42,537 bases of DNA from an uncultured Clostridia bacterium (GTDB lineage Bacteria; Bacillota; Clostridia; Oscillospirales; Acutalibacteraceae): positions 1 to 42,537 of the forward strand of contig CANQDR010000022.1 in the NCBI GenBank assembly GCA_947593615.1. Reading direction: 5' to 3'. Below, piece after piece: positions 1 through 8,046 of the stretch; the first letter of the stretch is position 1; every line of letters begins with the position of its first letter. The translations under genes were made by a program, and so were the position numbers. The notes beneath the pieces are model-generated. The model was not told the DNA's origin. It was given only the letters and a program-made list of their open reading frames with translations, and did no database searches.

Positions 1-77
1 CCGACTATATCAATGCTTTTTTATCAACCGGCCAAGTTTTCTAATTTTGTAACACATCATTGACAAACCTACAAATT
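1..77 (+). repeat. 77-bp terminal inverted repeat, left copy
   Basis: Positions 1-77 are identical, in reverse complement, to 42461-42537. Identity stops exactly at base 78, where the left side continues with T and the right side with A. The repeat is AT-rich and non-coding in every frame I could follow. It holds a perfect TTGACA hexamer at 60-65 that points into the window. The exact length of 77 equals a common de Bruijn k-mer size, so the window ends may be graph junctions with a longer repeat lying outside. A genuine flanking repeat is equally compatible with the sequence. Confidence 0.95.
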
Positions 78-88
78 TTTATTTTAAT
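60..88 (+). promoter_or_regulatory. Possible second promoter at the edge of the left repeat
   Basis: TTGACA at 60-65 is followed after 17 bases by TTTAAT at 83-88, one mismatch from the consensus -10. The -35 lies inside the 77-bp repeat and the -10 lies just outside it, so the right copy of the repeat lacks the -10. It would read towards metG, upstream of the better promoter at 148-176. In such AT-rich sequence a chance match is possible. Confidence 0.3.
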
Positions 89-147
89 TAATTTTTAAAT
101 AATTATACTGTTATGTTTTTATTTTGAATTCAAAACTTGCGTTATTG

Positions 148-176
148 TTGCATTTTTTACCTTTAATTGGTATAAT
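148..176 (+). promoter_or_regulatory. metG promoter (sigma-A type, extended -10)
   Basis: The -35 is TTGCAT (148-153), followed by a 17-base spacer and a perfect TATAAT (171-176). A TG at 168-169 makes it an extended -10. Transcription would start near 183, leaving a leader of about 38 bases before metG. That is too short for a T-box, so this synthetase does not appear to be controlled by that mechanism. Confidence 0.8.
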
Positions 177-220
177 AAAGTTTATAGCTCATTTGCTAAA
201 TTAAAGGGAGGTATTACACT

Positions 221-2167
221 ATGTGTAAGAAAAAAACATTTTACATCACAACGCCTATATACTATCCGTCAGGCAACCCTCACATAGGTCACTGTTACAC
301 AACAGTTGCCTGTGATTCTATTGCCCGTTACAGACGAATGCAGGGATATGACGTTATGTTCCTTACCGGCACGGATGAGCACGGACTTAAAATCGAACAA
401 AAGGCTGCTGAAAAAGGCGTAACTCCCAAACAGTATGTTGATGAAATTGTAGAAATATTCAAAAATCTTTGGCAGTTTATGAATATCAACTACGACAGAT
501 ATATACGCACAACCGACAGCTACCACATTGAAACTGTTCAGAAAATCTTTAAGGAACTCTATGATAAGGGTTATATCTACAAGGGAGAATACAAGGGCAA
601 ATATTGTACTCCCTGCGAGAGCTTCTGGACTGAAAGTCAGCTTGTTGACGGCAAATGTCCTGAGTGCGGCAGAGAAGTTACCGAAGCAAAGGAAGAAGCC
701 TATTTCTTTAAAATGTCACCATTTGCCGAAAGAATTGAAAAGTTACTTACTGAAACCGATTATTTACAGCCAAAAAACCGAGCAGTTGAGCTTGTAAACA
801 ACTTTATCAAACCGGGTCTTGAGGATTTATGCGTATCAAGGACCTCATTTACTTGGGGAATACCCGTAACTTTTGATGAAAAACACGTTGTTTACGTATG
901 GATTGATGCGCTTTCAAACTATATTTCCGCACTCGGATACAAAAACGATAGTTTTACTGATTATGAAAAATTCTGGCCTGCCGACGTTCATATGGTAGCC
1001 AAAGATATTATGCGCTTTCACGCAATCATTTGGCCTGCAATGCTAATGGCGCTTGACCTTCCGCTGCCTAAACATCTTGCTGTTCACGGATGGATTACAT
1101 TTAACGGTCAGAAAATGTCAAAATCGCTGGGCAATGTTGTTGACCCGTTTATTCTCGGAAAGCGTTACAGTCCTGACGCTATTCGATACCATATTATGCG
1201 CGAGATGGCACTCGGTGCAGACAGTTCTTTCTCAAACGAAATTATGATTAACAGAATCAACTCCGATCTTGCAAACGGATTGGGAAATCTTGTGTCGCGC
1301 ACCGTTGCTATGGTAGAGAAATATTTCGGTGGCACCCTGCCGACAGAGCGTGAAAACGGAGATTACGATGATGAGCTTATTGCGTGTGCAACTTCGTTAA
1401 GACATGCCGTTGACGGGTATATAGACCAAACTCAGCTCAACAACGCGCTTGCTGAAATATTCAAAGTTATTTCGCGCGCAAACAAGTATATTGATGAAAC
1501 TGCTCCCTGGGTTATCGCAAAGGATGAAACAAAACGGGCAAGACTTGCAACCGTGCTGTACAATCTTCTTGACACCATTAGAATTGCCGCAACTCTGCTT
1601 TCCGCATTTATGCCTTCTACTATGCCAAAGGCACTGGAACAGATTGGCGCATGCGAAAAATGTGCTACGTATGAGAATGCAGGGAAATTCGGCGTGCTTC
1701 CTCCTGACGTGACAGTCAAAAAGGGCGATGCACTATTCCCGAGAATTGACGTTGACAAGGAAATTGAGGAGCTTAACAGCATAATTAAAAACAACTCTCC
1801 TGAGAATGAAAAAGCTGATAAATTAAAAGAAGAGATTGAAGGTATTGCTCAAATCGGCATTGATGATTTTTGCAAGGTTGACCTCAGAGTTGCGGAAATC
1901 AAGGCTTGCGAGCCGATTAAAAAGGCAAAAAAGCTGTTGAAACTTACAGTATTTGACGGAGCAAAAGAAAGAACGGTTGCAAGCGGAATTGCAAAGTTCT
2001 ACACTCCTGAAGAGCTTGTGGGAAAGAAAATCATTCTTGTTTCGAACCTCAAGCCTGCAAAGCTCTGCGGTGTTGAGAGCTGCGGAATGATACTTGCAGC
2101 AACCTGCGAAGATGACGTAAAAGTAATATTTGTTGACGATATGCCCGCAGGCTCAAAAATAAGCTGA
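221..2167 (+). CDS. metG: Methionyl-tRNA synthetase
   Basis: This cytosolic class I synthetase charges tRNA-Met with methionine using ATP. The 648 residues contain the HIGH motif at residues 21-24, a zinc-binding cysteine set (C129, C132, C146, C149) in the connective peptide, and the KMSKS loop at 298-302. An anticodon-binding helical domain follows, and a C-terminal tRNA-binding OB-fold (Trbp111/EMAP-like) occupies roughly residues 545-648. The length and the fused C-terminal domain match the usual Firmicutes form. The ATG start has a strong GGGAGG site about 10 bases upstream, and the TTG start used by some homologues is not needed here. It is the first gene behind the promoter at 148-176. 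A membrane-protein gene and tatD follow on the same strand, and metG-tatD neighbourhood is common in Firmicutes. Confidence 0.98.
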   Translation: MCKKKTFYITTPIYYPSGNPHIGHCYTTVACDSIARYRRMQGYDVMFLTGTDEHGLKIEQKAAEKGVTPKQYVDEIVEIFKNLWQFMNINYDRYIRTTDSYHIETVQKIFKELYDKGYIYKGEYKGKYCTPCESFWTESQLVDGKCPECGREVTEAKEEAYFFKMSPFAERIEKLLTETDYLQPKNRAVELVNNFIKPGLEDLCVSRTSFTWGIPVTFDEKHVVYVWIDALSNYISALGYKNDSFTDYEKFWPADVHMVAKDIMRFHAIIWPAMLMALDLPLPKHLAVHGWITFNGQKMSKSLGNVVDPFILGKRYSPDAIRYHIMREMALGADSSFSNEIMINRINSDLANGLGNLVSRTVAMVEKYFGGTLPTERENGDYDDELIACATSLRHAVDGYIDQTQLNNALAEIFKVISRANKYIDETAPWVIAKDETKRARLATVLYNLLDTIRIAATLLSAFMPSTMPKALEQIGACEKCATYENAGKFGVLPPDVTVKKGDALFPRIDVDKEIEELNSIIKNNSPENEKADKLKEEIEGIAQIGIDDFCKVDLRVAEIKACEPIKKAKKLLKLTVFDGAKERTVASGIAKFYTPEELVGKKIILVSNLKPAKLCGVESCGMILAATCEDDVKVIFVDDMPAGSKIS

Positions 2168-2191
2168 CAAGCCGCTTTTATATAATATAAA
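2164..2191 (+). promoter_or_regulatory. Weak candidate promoter for the 2266 gene
   Basis: CTGACA (2164-2169), a 16-base spacer and TATAAA (2186-2191) precede the unknown membrane-protein gene. The -35 overlaps the metG stop codon. The match is moderate and the region is AT-rich, so read-through from metG is an equally good explanation of expression. Confidence 0.25.
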
Positions 2192-2194
2192 ATA

Positions 2195-2232
2195 TGCCGC
2201 AGAAACGATTATTAATGACCGTAACTGCGGCA
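2195..2232 (+). terminator. Hairpin after metG, possible weak terminator or attenuator
   Basis: TGCCGCAG at 2195-2202 pairs perfectly with CTGCGGCA at 2225-2232, enclosing a 22-base loop. The downstream tract ATTGTCTTAAAT is only partly T-rich, so termination would be inefficient. It lies between metG and the next gene on the same strand and may lower downstream expression. Confidence 0.35.
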
Positions 2233-2265
2233 ATTGTCTTAAATATTAAGATTTGATGAAAAAAT

Positions 2266-3645
2266 ATGGTAAATGATATAATAAAAATATTTGAACAAAA
2301 ATTTAATAGATTTGCAGAAAAGACCCATGCCTTTACGACGCGCTTTATCTGCGATGAAGATTCGGCTATAGGTACCCTTTGCTTTAGCGGATTTAATGTA
2401 GAGTTTGAGTATTGTCTTGAATGCGGAGGCATAACAGAAAAAAGCGGACTTAGCATAATTCTTGATTTTTCAAAAAGATACAGCACTCCGCTTAAATGTA
2501 TGATGTACGACATAATCGGACTTATTGACAAAGATAACTTTAACTGTTGGTTTTACTGCTTTATTGAAAACGCAGAGCGCATGGAACTGTGTTTTGACAA
2601 ACTCTCAAAGGATTTCTCGGAGGTTTTGCCAAAAATCAAATCCTTTGCCGTCTCAAAATATAATTTGCAATTGATTGAAGAAGTTTTAAACAAAAATATA
2701 AAAGAAACTGTCGGAATTAGTCTGACAGATGATTTTAATAAAGAAATTTCAGAAAATGAAGATATCAGCCTTGAGGACACTTACGACTATCTTTTCGGCT
2801 TATACTTCGGATTTGAGCAATGTGCATTTGCTTCGTATGAATATCGTGACTTTCTTTCGGGCGACTATAAAAAGGCACTCAGAAAATACGAAAAAAAGAA
2901 AAACAAGCTTATTTATGAAAAATCAATCATTGATTACATAAATAACTGCACTTCTAAGGTCCCCATTTTGAGTGAAGAGTACCAATGTCTGCGTGACGGA
3001 CTTAAAGAATACACCGGTGCAAACGGCTCTGTTCCATTTTTAGTTTCAAGTGCGGTTATGTTAATTCCATTCACAGCATTTTGCATCGGCATATACTATG
3101 CCATAGCGGCTATTATTTATAGTTCTGCTGTTTATGCATCTCCGCTTGAATGGTACAATGCTTTGTCCTGTCTTATTCCTGCTATGATATGCAGTTTCGC
3201 AGCGGGATATTTTATCCGTGAAAAGATCTACAGACGTCTTTTCAGAAAACGGTACCGCGGATTGATGGATTATGATGCAATTTTTGAAACTAAAAAATCA
3301 AAAAAGCGAATGCGTGTTTTATTTTACCTTATATATATTCTGGCTATCGTTTCAGTATTTTTATTTGCGAACTGCGGATTTGTGATAGGTGAAAACGGTG
3401 TTTATGACAAAAGCAATTATCTGAATATGAACGGTAAATATTATAGCTATGACGAAATATACGAAGTATATTGCATAGGAGAAGGCAACGAAGAGGAGTT
3501 TATAATTTACTTTGATGACGGTAACTCATTGAATCTCTCATATAGTACCGAAAACTCCAATATACATCAAAAAATTCTGCCCATTTTTGAAGAACATAAC
3601 GTAGAAATTACAAATGTAAATTCTGAAAATGAAATTGGTGAGTAG
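2266..3645 (+). CDS. Unrecognised membrane protein with large cytosolic N-terminal domain
   Basis: I do not recognise a family. The 459 residues begin with a soluble region of about 250 residues that is rich in aromatic residues and scattered cysteines and has no signal peptide. A lysine-rich helical stretch (about 200-225) leads to three predicted membrane segments near 257-287, 298-317 and 350-370. The last 85 residues are acidic and beta-rich, and they resemble a small PH-like or YcxB-like soluble tail. The ATG at 2266 has no good Shine-Dalgarno sequence; an upstream ATG at 2256 is out of frame. The gene ends three bases before tatD and so is probably co-transcribed with it. The reading frame is long, intact and has codon use like its neighbours, so I regard it as a real gene of unknown role. 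Confidence 0.85.
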   Translation: MVNDIIKIFEQKFNRFAEKTHAFTTRFICDEDSAIGTLCFSGFNVEFEYCLECGGITEKSGLSIILDFSKRYSTPLKCMMYDIIGLIDKDNFNCWFYCFIENAERMELCFDKLSKDFSEVLPKIKSFAVSKYNLQLIEEVLNKNIKETVGISLTDDFNKEISENEDISLEDTYDYLFGLYFGFEQCAFASYEYRDFLSGDYKKALRKYEKKKNKLIYEKSIIDYINNCTSKVPILSEEYQCLRDGLKEYTGANGSVPFLVSSAVMLIPFTAFCIGIYYAIAAIIYSSAVYASPLEWYNALSCLIPAMICSFAAGYFIREKIYRRLFRKRYRGLMDYDAIFETKKSKKRMRVLFYLIYILAIVSVFLFANCGFVIGENGVYDKSNYLNMNGKYYSYDEIYEVYCIGEGNEEEFIIYFDDGNSLNLSYSTENSNIHQKILPIFEEHNVEITNVNSENEIGE

Positions 3646-3648
3646 ACT

Positions 3649-4416
3649 ATGAATTATAGTAATGTCTTTGACGCACACGCCCATTATGATGATAAATGGT
3701 TTGATGACGACAGATTTGATTTGCTTGACGGTATGAAAAGCCGTGGGGTATGCGGAATTGTCAATAATTCCGTAGACCTTGAAACTGCAAAAAAAAGTAT
3801 TGAATATGCTGAAAAATATGATTTCATGTACGCCGCAGTCGGATTTCACCCTGAAAATCTTAATAATATACCCGAAAACCACCTTGATAAGCTTGCCCAA
3901 CTTGCCGCTCACAAAAAGGTCGTCGCCATTGGAGAAACAGGTCTTGATTACCATTGGGACATTCCTAAAGAAATCCAGAAAAAGGCTTTTGAGGAGCAGA
4001 TCAAACTGTCAATTGACCTGAATATGCCTTTAATAGTTCACGACCGCGAAGCTCACGGCGATACATTCGATTTTTTGAGAAAATATCGGCCGAAAGCTCT
4101 TGTACATTGCTTTTCGGGCAGCGTTGAGCTTATGCATGAGGCGGTAAAAATGGGTATGTATATAAGCCTTGGCGGTGTTGTGACATTTAAAAATGCACGT
4201 CACAGCATTGACGTATCAAAGGAAATTCCGCTTGACAGGCTTTTGCTTGAAACCGACGCCCCATATATGGCGCCCGTGCCGTTCAGAGGAAAACGCTGTG
4301 ACAGCTCTATGATTATCTATGCTGCTGAAAAAATTGCTTCGGTGCGAAATATGGGAGTGCAGGAATTGCTTGATGCTACCTGTGAAAATGCCAAATGCTT
4401 TTATGGCATTGAATAA
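3649..4416 (+). CDS. tatD: TatD family metal-dependent hydrolase (DNase)
   Basis: TatD-family enzymes are cytosolic TIM-barrel metallo-nucleases that act as 3'-5' exonucleases or DNases. The 255 residues show the expected metal-site landmarks in order. These are HAH near residues 10-12, GETGLD in the first third, HDREAH and HCFSGS in the middle, and ETDAPY near the C-terminus followed by the usual P-x-R-G-K-R stretch. The length is standard for the family. The ATG lies three bases after the previous stop codon, and GGTGAG in the end of that gene can serve as ribosome binding site, which suggests translational coupling. A strong hairpin at 4500-4530 ends the unit. The physiological substrate cannot be told from sequence. 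Confidence 0.95.
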   Translation: MNYSNVFDAHAHYDDKWFDDDRFDLLDGMKSRGVCGIVNNSVDLETAKKSIEYAEKYDFMYAAVGFHPENLNNIPENHLDKLAQLAAHKKVVAIGETGLDYHWDIPKEIQKKAFEEQIKLSIDLNMPLIVHDREAHGDTFDFLRKYRPKALVHCFSGSVELMHEAVKMGMYISLGGVVTFKNARHSIDVSKEIPLDRLLLETDAPYMAPVPFRGKRCDSSMIIYAAEKIASVRNMGVQELLDATCENAKCFYGIE

Positions 4417-4499
4417 ATTGCGGTATGCTGTTTATCTACGCAAATTCAGCTTTATGCGTCTATGAATTTTTTATACAACCAAAATGTTTTTTAAACTAA

Positions 4500-4530
4500 A
4501 ATCAGCCTCACCGTTCAGGTGAGGCTGATT
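4500..4530. terminator. Bidirectional intrinsic terminator between tatD and the sortase locus
   Basis: A perfect 13-bp stem (4500-4512 with 4518-4530) encloses the 5-base loop GTTCA. It sits between two convergent genes: 84 bases after the tatD stop and 12 bases before the stop of the minus-strand membrane protein. A/T-rich tracts lie on both sides, so it can serve both strands. Confidence 0.85.
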
Positions 4531-4541
4531 ATTCTTTAATG

Positions 4542-5378
4542 CTATGCTTTTTTGCGCATACGTCTGTACTGAAAGAAAAGTCCGATTGAAACCAAAAGGA
4601 AAAACAGCGAACAGAATATAAGCGCAATACAAATGCTGTTTGCACACTGTACAAACAGGTTATACAGAGCACGGGAAGCAAGGTTTATCTGATTTATCTT
4701 TCCTGTTGCAAGAATTAACGCAGGCATTATTCCTACAGTAAGAAATGTGCCGGAAGTTGCAAAGCATATATACTTAACAAATCTATGCTTCCATTCGTTT
4801 GTAAAGAACAGTATAAGACAAATAACGGCCCCAAAAACAATAAGACCGGCGATAACAAAAGGCATAGCGTTTTTAGATGAAATAAAATAACCCGATATTC
4901 TTGAAAAAAGAGGAATTTCAAGGGAGCTGCGGTAAATCTGCGCCGCTTTTTTAACCATATAATCCCTGTTTTGATTATTTACATTCTTGATCTTGTTATC
5001 CTCTATATACTTATCAAGCGCATTATTAAAAGTTTGTTTGAACTCTGTGGTATCAATTTTTGTTCCTTCGCCTGAATAAAAATTTTCAAGATATTCACGA
5101 GTATTATTACTAATCATAACTTCATCCAAAAGATCTGCAAAAAAAACTTCTTTCAAACCGCTTGCATTTCCGAGATCTTCAAGGCTATTCGTTATTTCAT
5201 CCCTCTTATCAATAAAATAATTTGAGGAATTCATATTATCCATAATAAAGTTTGAATTAAAGATTGTTGCCTGCAAAACTGTACAGATTGACAGAGCAAA
5301 CAGCGTTACAGATAACAAAAAAGAAAGTATAATATAAACCGCGTGCTTTATTTTTGAACGGAAAGGTTTTTTTGCCAT
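4542..5378 (-). CDS. Sortase-locus membrane protein, function unknown
   Basis: The 278 residues have a basic N-terminus, a membrane segment at about 13-36, an extracellular loop of about 130 residues, and three further membrane segments near 170-192, 202-226 and 240-266, ending in the basic tail RRMRKKA. The loop is rich in Asn, Asp and Glu and carries no motif I know. The ATG at 5378 has AAGGGG about 8 bases upstream. It is the third gene of a tight operon, two bases after the sortase stop, so a role in presenting, folding or anchoring the operon's surface protein is a reasonable inference, not a demonstrated one. No enzymatic residues are evident. Confidence 0.85.
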   Translation of the reverse strand: MAKKPFRSKIKHAVYIILSFLLSVTLFALSICTVLQATIFNSNFIMDNMNSSNYFIDKRDEITNSLEDLGNASGLKEVFFADLLDEVMISNNTREYLENFYSGEGTKIDTTEFKQTFNNALDKYIEDNKIKNVNNQNRDYMVKKAAQIYRSSLEIPLFSRISGYFISSKNAMPFVIAGLIVFGAVICLILFFTNEWKHRFVKYICFATSGTFLTVGIMPALILATGKINQINLASRALYNLFVQCANSICIALIFCSLFFLLVSIGLFFQYRRMRKKA

Positions 5379-5380
5379 TA

Positions 5381-6100
5381 TTATTCCCCTTCCTGAACAC
5401 TTTTATCAATCTGCTGTCCTGAAATATACTCTGCATAAACAAAATATCTGTACTGGGTAAGTCCCAGCTCATCAAAAGGATAGCAAGTGTACATAATGAG
5501 ATTTTCATAATCGGCATTCAAATCATAAGCTGATTTATCGGTCGCTTTTTTTACGGCAGTATCTGTAATTCTATACTCATAGTTGCCGTAACTTGTTCTG
5601 ATTACTACCTTTTGACCGGCTTCTGCATACTTAAGGCCGTTAAAAAATGTATTATTATGACCTGCAACAAGAATCGTACCGCCGTAGCCCGGAACAAAGC
5701 TTCCGTTATAAATGCCTACTCCGTTTCTCAGCGCAATGTCGCCGTCACCAAAAAACAGTTTGTTATCAATTCCGCAGTCCTCAATGATTAGTTCGCCGAA
5801 TTGGTTGCCGTACTGAGGATATTCAACAGCCTCTTTTTCGACATATGTTTTATCTTCAATTTTTACTGTGGGTAATGTTGTGTTTTCCGAAACAGGCACA
5901 AAAATATTTTTGTATTCAGTGGAATAATTCTTTTCATTATTCGAAAAGAACATCCCTGCTGCTGATACAAAAGTGGAAAAAGTCGGAGCAAATGCAAGAT
6001 AAAGTACAAGATATGTTCCAACTAAAAATATAATGGGAAGAATTATAAAACTCTTCCCATCAGATTTTTTATGCCTGTGTCTGTGTTTTTTTTCAGACAT
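5381..6100 (-). CDS. Sortase (class D-like), membrane-anchored transpeptidase
   Basis: Sortases cleave a sorting motif in secreted proteins and join the product to the cell wall. The 239 residues start with a His/Lys-rich cytosolic tail and one membrane helix (about 18-40), giving an extracellular C-terminal catalytic domain. The catalytic triad is visible: His148 in VAGHNN, Cys206 in YTCYPF and Arg218 in TQYRYF. The run LRNGVGIYNGS before the histidine and the TCYP context look most like class D sortases, but I hold the class loosely. The gene starts four bases after the stop of the putative substrate gene and has only a weak ribosome site, so translation is probably coupled. The neighbouring substrate lacks the proline of LPxTG, so this enzyme may have unusual specificity. 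Confidence 0.93.
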   Translation of the reverse strand: MSEKKHRHRHKKSDGKSFIILPIIFLVGTYLVLYLAFAPTFSTFVSAAGMFFSNNEKNYSTEYKNIFVPVSENTTLPTVKIEDKTYVEKEAVEYPQYGNQFGELIIEDCGIDNKLFFGDGDIALRNGVGIYNGSFVPGYGGTILVAGHNNTFFNGLKYAEAGQKVVIRTSYGNYEYRITDTAVKKATDKSAYDLNADYENLIMYTCYPFDELGLTQYRYFVYAEYISGQQIDKSVQEGE

Positions 6101-6104
6101 TAAA

Positions 6105-6695
6105 TCAAGCTCTTTCTTTTTTAGACTTTACAAGATAAATTGCGCCGCCTGCTACAAGAACAACCGCTGCTACACCAACAGCAATGAAACCGAAATAGTT
6201 AGTTTCGGAACCAGTTGTCTTGATAACGCCGTTATCGTCAAGTTTTCCATCCTTTGTAAGATAAGGAACCGCATTGAAAGCAACATCGCCGTTAGGAGCA
6301 GTAATTGTAAGTTGTTTTGTCGTCTTGTCATATGACATTGACATATTGAGTACGCCAACTGCTTTTTCACCTAAAGCAAGAAGCTGCTGCTTCTGATCAA
6401 ATGTAAGGTCTGCGATGTTAGATGCACCTGAATTATGAAGGAAAGTTTTACCTTCTTCGATTACTGCAATAATCTCTTTTGACTGTTCTTCGGTCATTTC
6501 AATTGTATTAAAGTAATTCTCTGCCTGATTAACGTACTCAGAAGGAATTAACTCATCGCTTCCCTTCATTGTAACTGATGTTTTAAGCTCATCAAGAACT
6601 GCCTGCTCGCTGCTGTTGATTCCGGCAGCAAAAGCAGTAACTGCTGTTGCTGCAACAAGTACAAGAGCAACTAAAATTGCTGATAATTTTTTCAT
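6105..6695 (-). CDS. Small secreted surface protein with non-canonical sorting signal
   Basis: The 196 residues begin with a typical signal peptide, with cleavage near the AFA-AG sequence at residues 22-25. A helical, acidic middle region follows, then a short beta-rich region (about 118-150). The C-terminus has the cell-wall sorting layout: IKTTG at residues 158-162, a hydrophobic span (about 167-188) and the basic tail KSKKERA. In LPxTG terms the proline is replaced by lysine and the leucine by isoleucine, while T-G is kept. It is the first gene of the sortase operon, has a strong AAAGGTGG ribosome site and its own promoter, and is therefore the likely sortase substrate. Its function after anchoring is unknown. 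Confidence 0.88.
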   Translation of the reverse strand: MKKLSAILVALVLVAATAVTAFAAGINSSEQAVLDELKTSVTMKGSDELIPSEYVNQAENYFNTIEMTEEQSKEIIAVIEEGKTFLHNSGASNIADLTFDQKQQLLALGEKAVGVLNMSMSYDKTTKQLTITAPNGDVAFNAVPYLTKDGKLDDNGVIKTTGSETNYFGFIAVGVAAVVLVAGGAIYLVKSKKERA

Positions 6696-6778
6696 AAAAT
6701 TCTACCACCTTTAAATTTTGTAATATGTTTTTACATATCATTGCCGACATATAAACCAAAAATATGATTTATACCAGC

Positions 6779-6807
6779 ATTATATCACTTAATTTTTAGT
6801 TTGTAAA
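6779..6807 (-). promoter_or_regulatory. Promoter of the surface protein-sortase operon
   Basis: On the minus strand, TTTACA (6807-6802), a 17-base spacer and a perfect TATAAT (6784-6779) precede the substrate gene. The leader is about 75 bases long and includes a small palindrome (6724-6739). Confidence 0.75.
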
Positions 6808-7156
6808 GTATTTTTTTGTTTTTTCGAATTATTTATTTTTTATTTTAAATTTTTATGTCAGTGCAGCCATGTGTATTGATACTCTAAAATACCTATATTA
6901 ATGTTTTGTTATTATCACTATAAATATAGAAATTTTTAATTCTGTATAATCCTTGTATTTATTTGTAGAATATATTAAATAAAATAATTTAATTTTGTTT
7001 ATATTATCTCAGAATGATTATTGGTATAATTTTTAAATGGCAAATCTTTATCTGTGCATAAATAAATCATTGTATATTTTTGTTTTATAATTTTTTATTA
7101 TTACTTTTTTGTTTTTTTTTAATATTTTTTTGTTCTTTTTTCCAAGTTTCTACTTC

Positions 7157-7185
7157 TTGCATTTATTTAATGCTTATTGTATAAT
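7157..7185 (+). promoter_or_regulatory. Promoter of the exopolysaccharide operon
   Basis: TTGCAT (7157-7162), a 17-base spacer and a perfect TATAAT (7180-7185) form a near-consensus sigma-A promoter. The hexamers are the same as those in the metG promoter. Transcription would begin near 7192, leaving a leader of about 115 bases before the first gene. Confidence 0.75.
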
Positions 7186-7306
7186 AAGCTTAAAATTCGA
7201 ATATTTGCGACATGTTACTGCAAATTACGACATTAGAATAATGTATATACAGCAATGAATACGTTAAGTACGCATATATTATAAGAGGTTTAAGGGAGAA
7301 GTTTTT

Positions 7307-8029
7307 ATGGAGATTTCATTTAAGGACATTCTGCAAATTTTAAAGAAAAATTTAATTTTTATCATTATTGTTTCTTTAATTTTCTCAGTATGTTCATTCT
7401 TTGTCACAAAGTTTTTTATTAAAAAATCTTATACGGCAACAGTTAAATTATATGTCAGCGCAGATTACAAAGGTTCAAGCGGATATGAAGATCTTAATTC
7501 ATACAACTACGCGTCAAAGCTTGTTGCCACATATATTCAGATGCTTGACACAAACAGTTTCTATTCCGCTGTTTCCGAAGAATTAAATGAAAAATATACC
7601 GCTTCACAATTGAAAAATATGATTAAATTTACAAGTGTTGAAGATACAGAAGTATTCAAGGCAGATGTCGTTTCAGAGAGCCCAACCGAAGCAAAAAATA
7701 TTGCGGACGCGGTAGCTGTAGCGGCGCCTGATACAATTACAAAACTTCTGAAAAATAATGCTCAGCTGAAAATAGTTGACGAGGCAACTGTCCCAAAAGA
7801 ACCCACTTCTCCTAATGTAACAAGAAATGTTTTAATTGCACTTTTTGCAGGAATTATCATTTCTGTAATCTTTGCCTTTATACGCGACTACTTTGATGTT
7901 AAGATAAAATATGATGACGATATGACTACTCTGTGCAATATTCCCGTACTTGCAGCTATACCTGATTTTGAGTATTTTACAAACAATCTAAAGTCAAAAT
8001 CTGACGATGCAGCAAATACCAAATATTGA
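7307..8029 (+). CDS. cpsC: Capsular polysaccharide chain-length / kinase adaptor protein (Wzz family)
   Basis: CpsC/YwqC-type proteins sit in the membrane, set polymer length and activate the partner tyrosine kinase. The 240 residues show a membrane helix at about 16-37, an extracellular domain of about 130 residues, the proline-rich Wzz signature PKEPTSPN just before the second helix (about 172-192), and a cytosolic tail that can contact the kinase. This split form, with the kinase as a separate gene, is the Gram-positive arrangement. The ATG has a good AAGGGAG site. It is the first gene of the operon, 17 bases before the kinase gene. Confidence 0.93.
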   Translation: MEISFKDILQILKKNLIFIIIVSLIFSVCSFFVTKFFIKKSYTATVKLYVSADYKGSSGYEDLNSYNYASKLVATYIQMLDTNSFYSAVSEELNEKYTASQLKNMIKFTSVEDTEVFKADVVSESPTEAKNIADAVAVAAPDTITKLLKNNAQLKIVDEATVPKEPTSPNVTRNVLIALFAGIIISVIFAFIRDYFDVKIKYDDDMTTLCNIPVLAAIPDFEYFTNNLKSKSDDAANTKY

Positions 8030-8046
8030 GAAAGGATTGACAGTTT

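Larger units (their letters stand above)
6696..7306. other. 611-bp AT-rich divergent intergenic region
   Basis: This gene-free stretch separates the sortase operon (-) from the polysaccharide operon (+). It holds the two divergent promoters listed separately and long T-rich runs around 7085-7142. In the polysaccharide leader there are two small hairpins: ATTTGC at 7203-7208 with GCAAAT at 7220-7225, and ACATT at 7230-7234 with AATGT at 7240-7244. I found no convincing small gene and no known riboswitch in it. A direct repeat of CGACAT (near 7208 and 7228) could mark a regulator site, but this is weak. Confidence 0.6.

Noticed and set aside
1..220. T-box or riboswitch leader for metG
   Set aside because: The best promoter leaves only about 38 bases of leader, and no specifier loop or T-box sequence is seen.
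7080..7145. Terminator in the T-rich stretch before the polysaccharide promoter
   Set aside because: Runs of T are present but no GC-rich stem precedes them on either strand.
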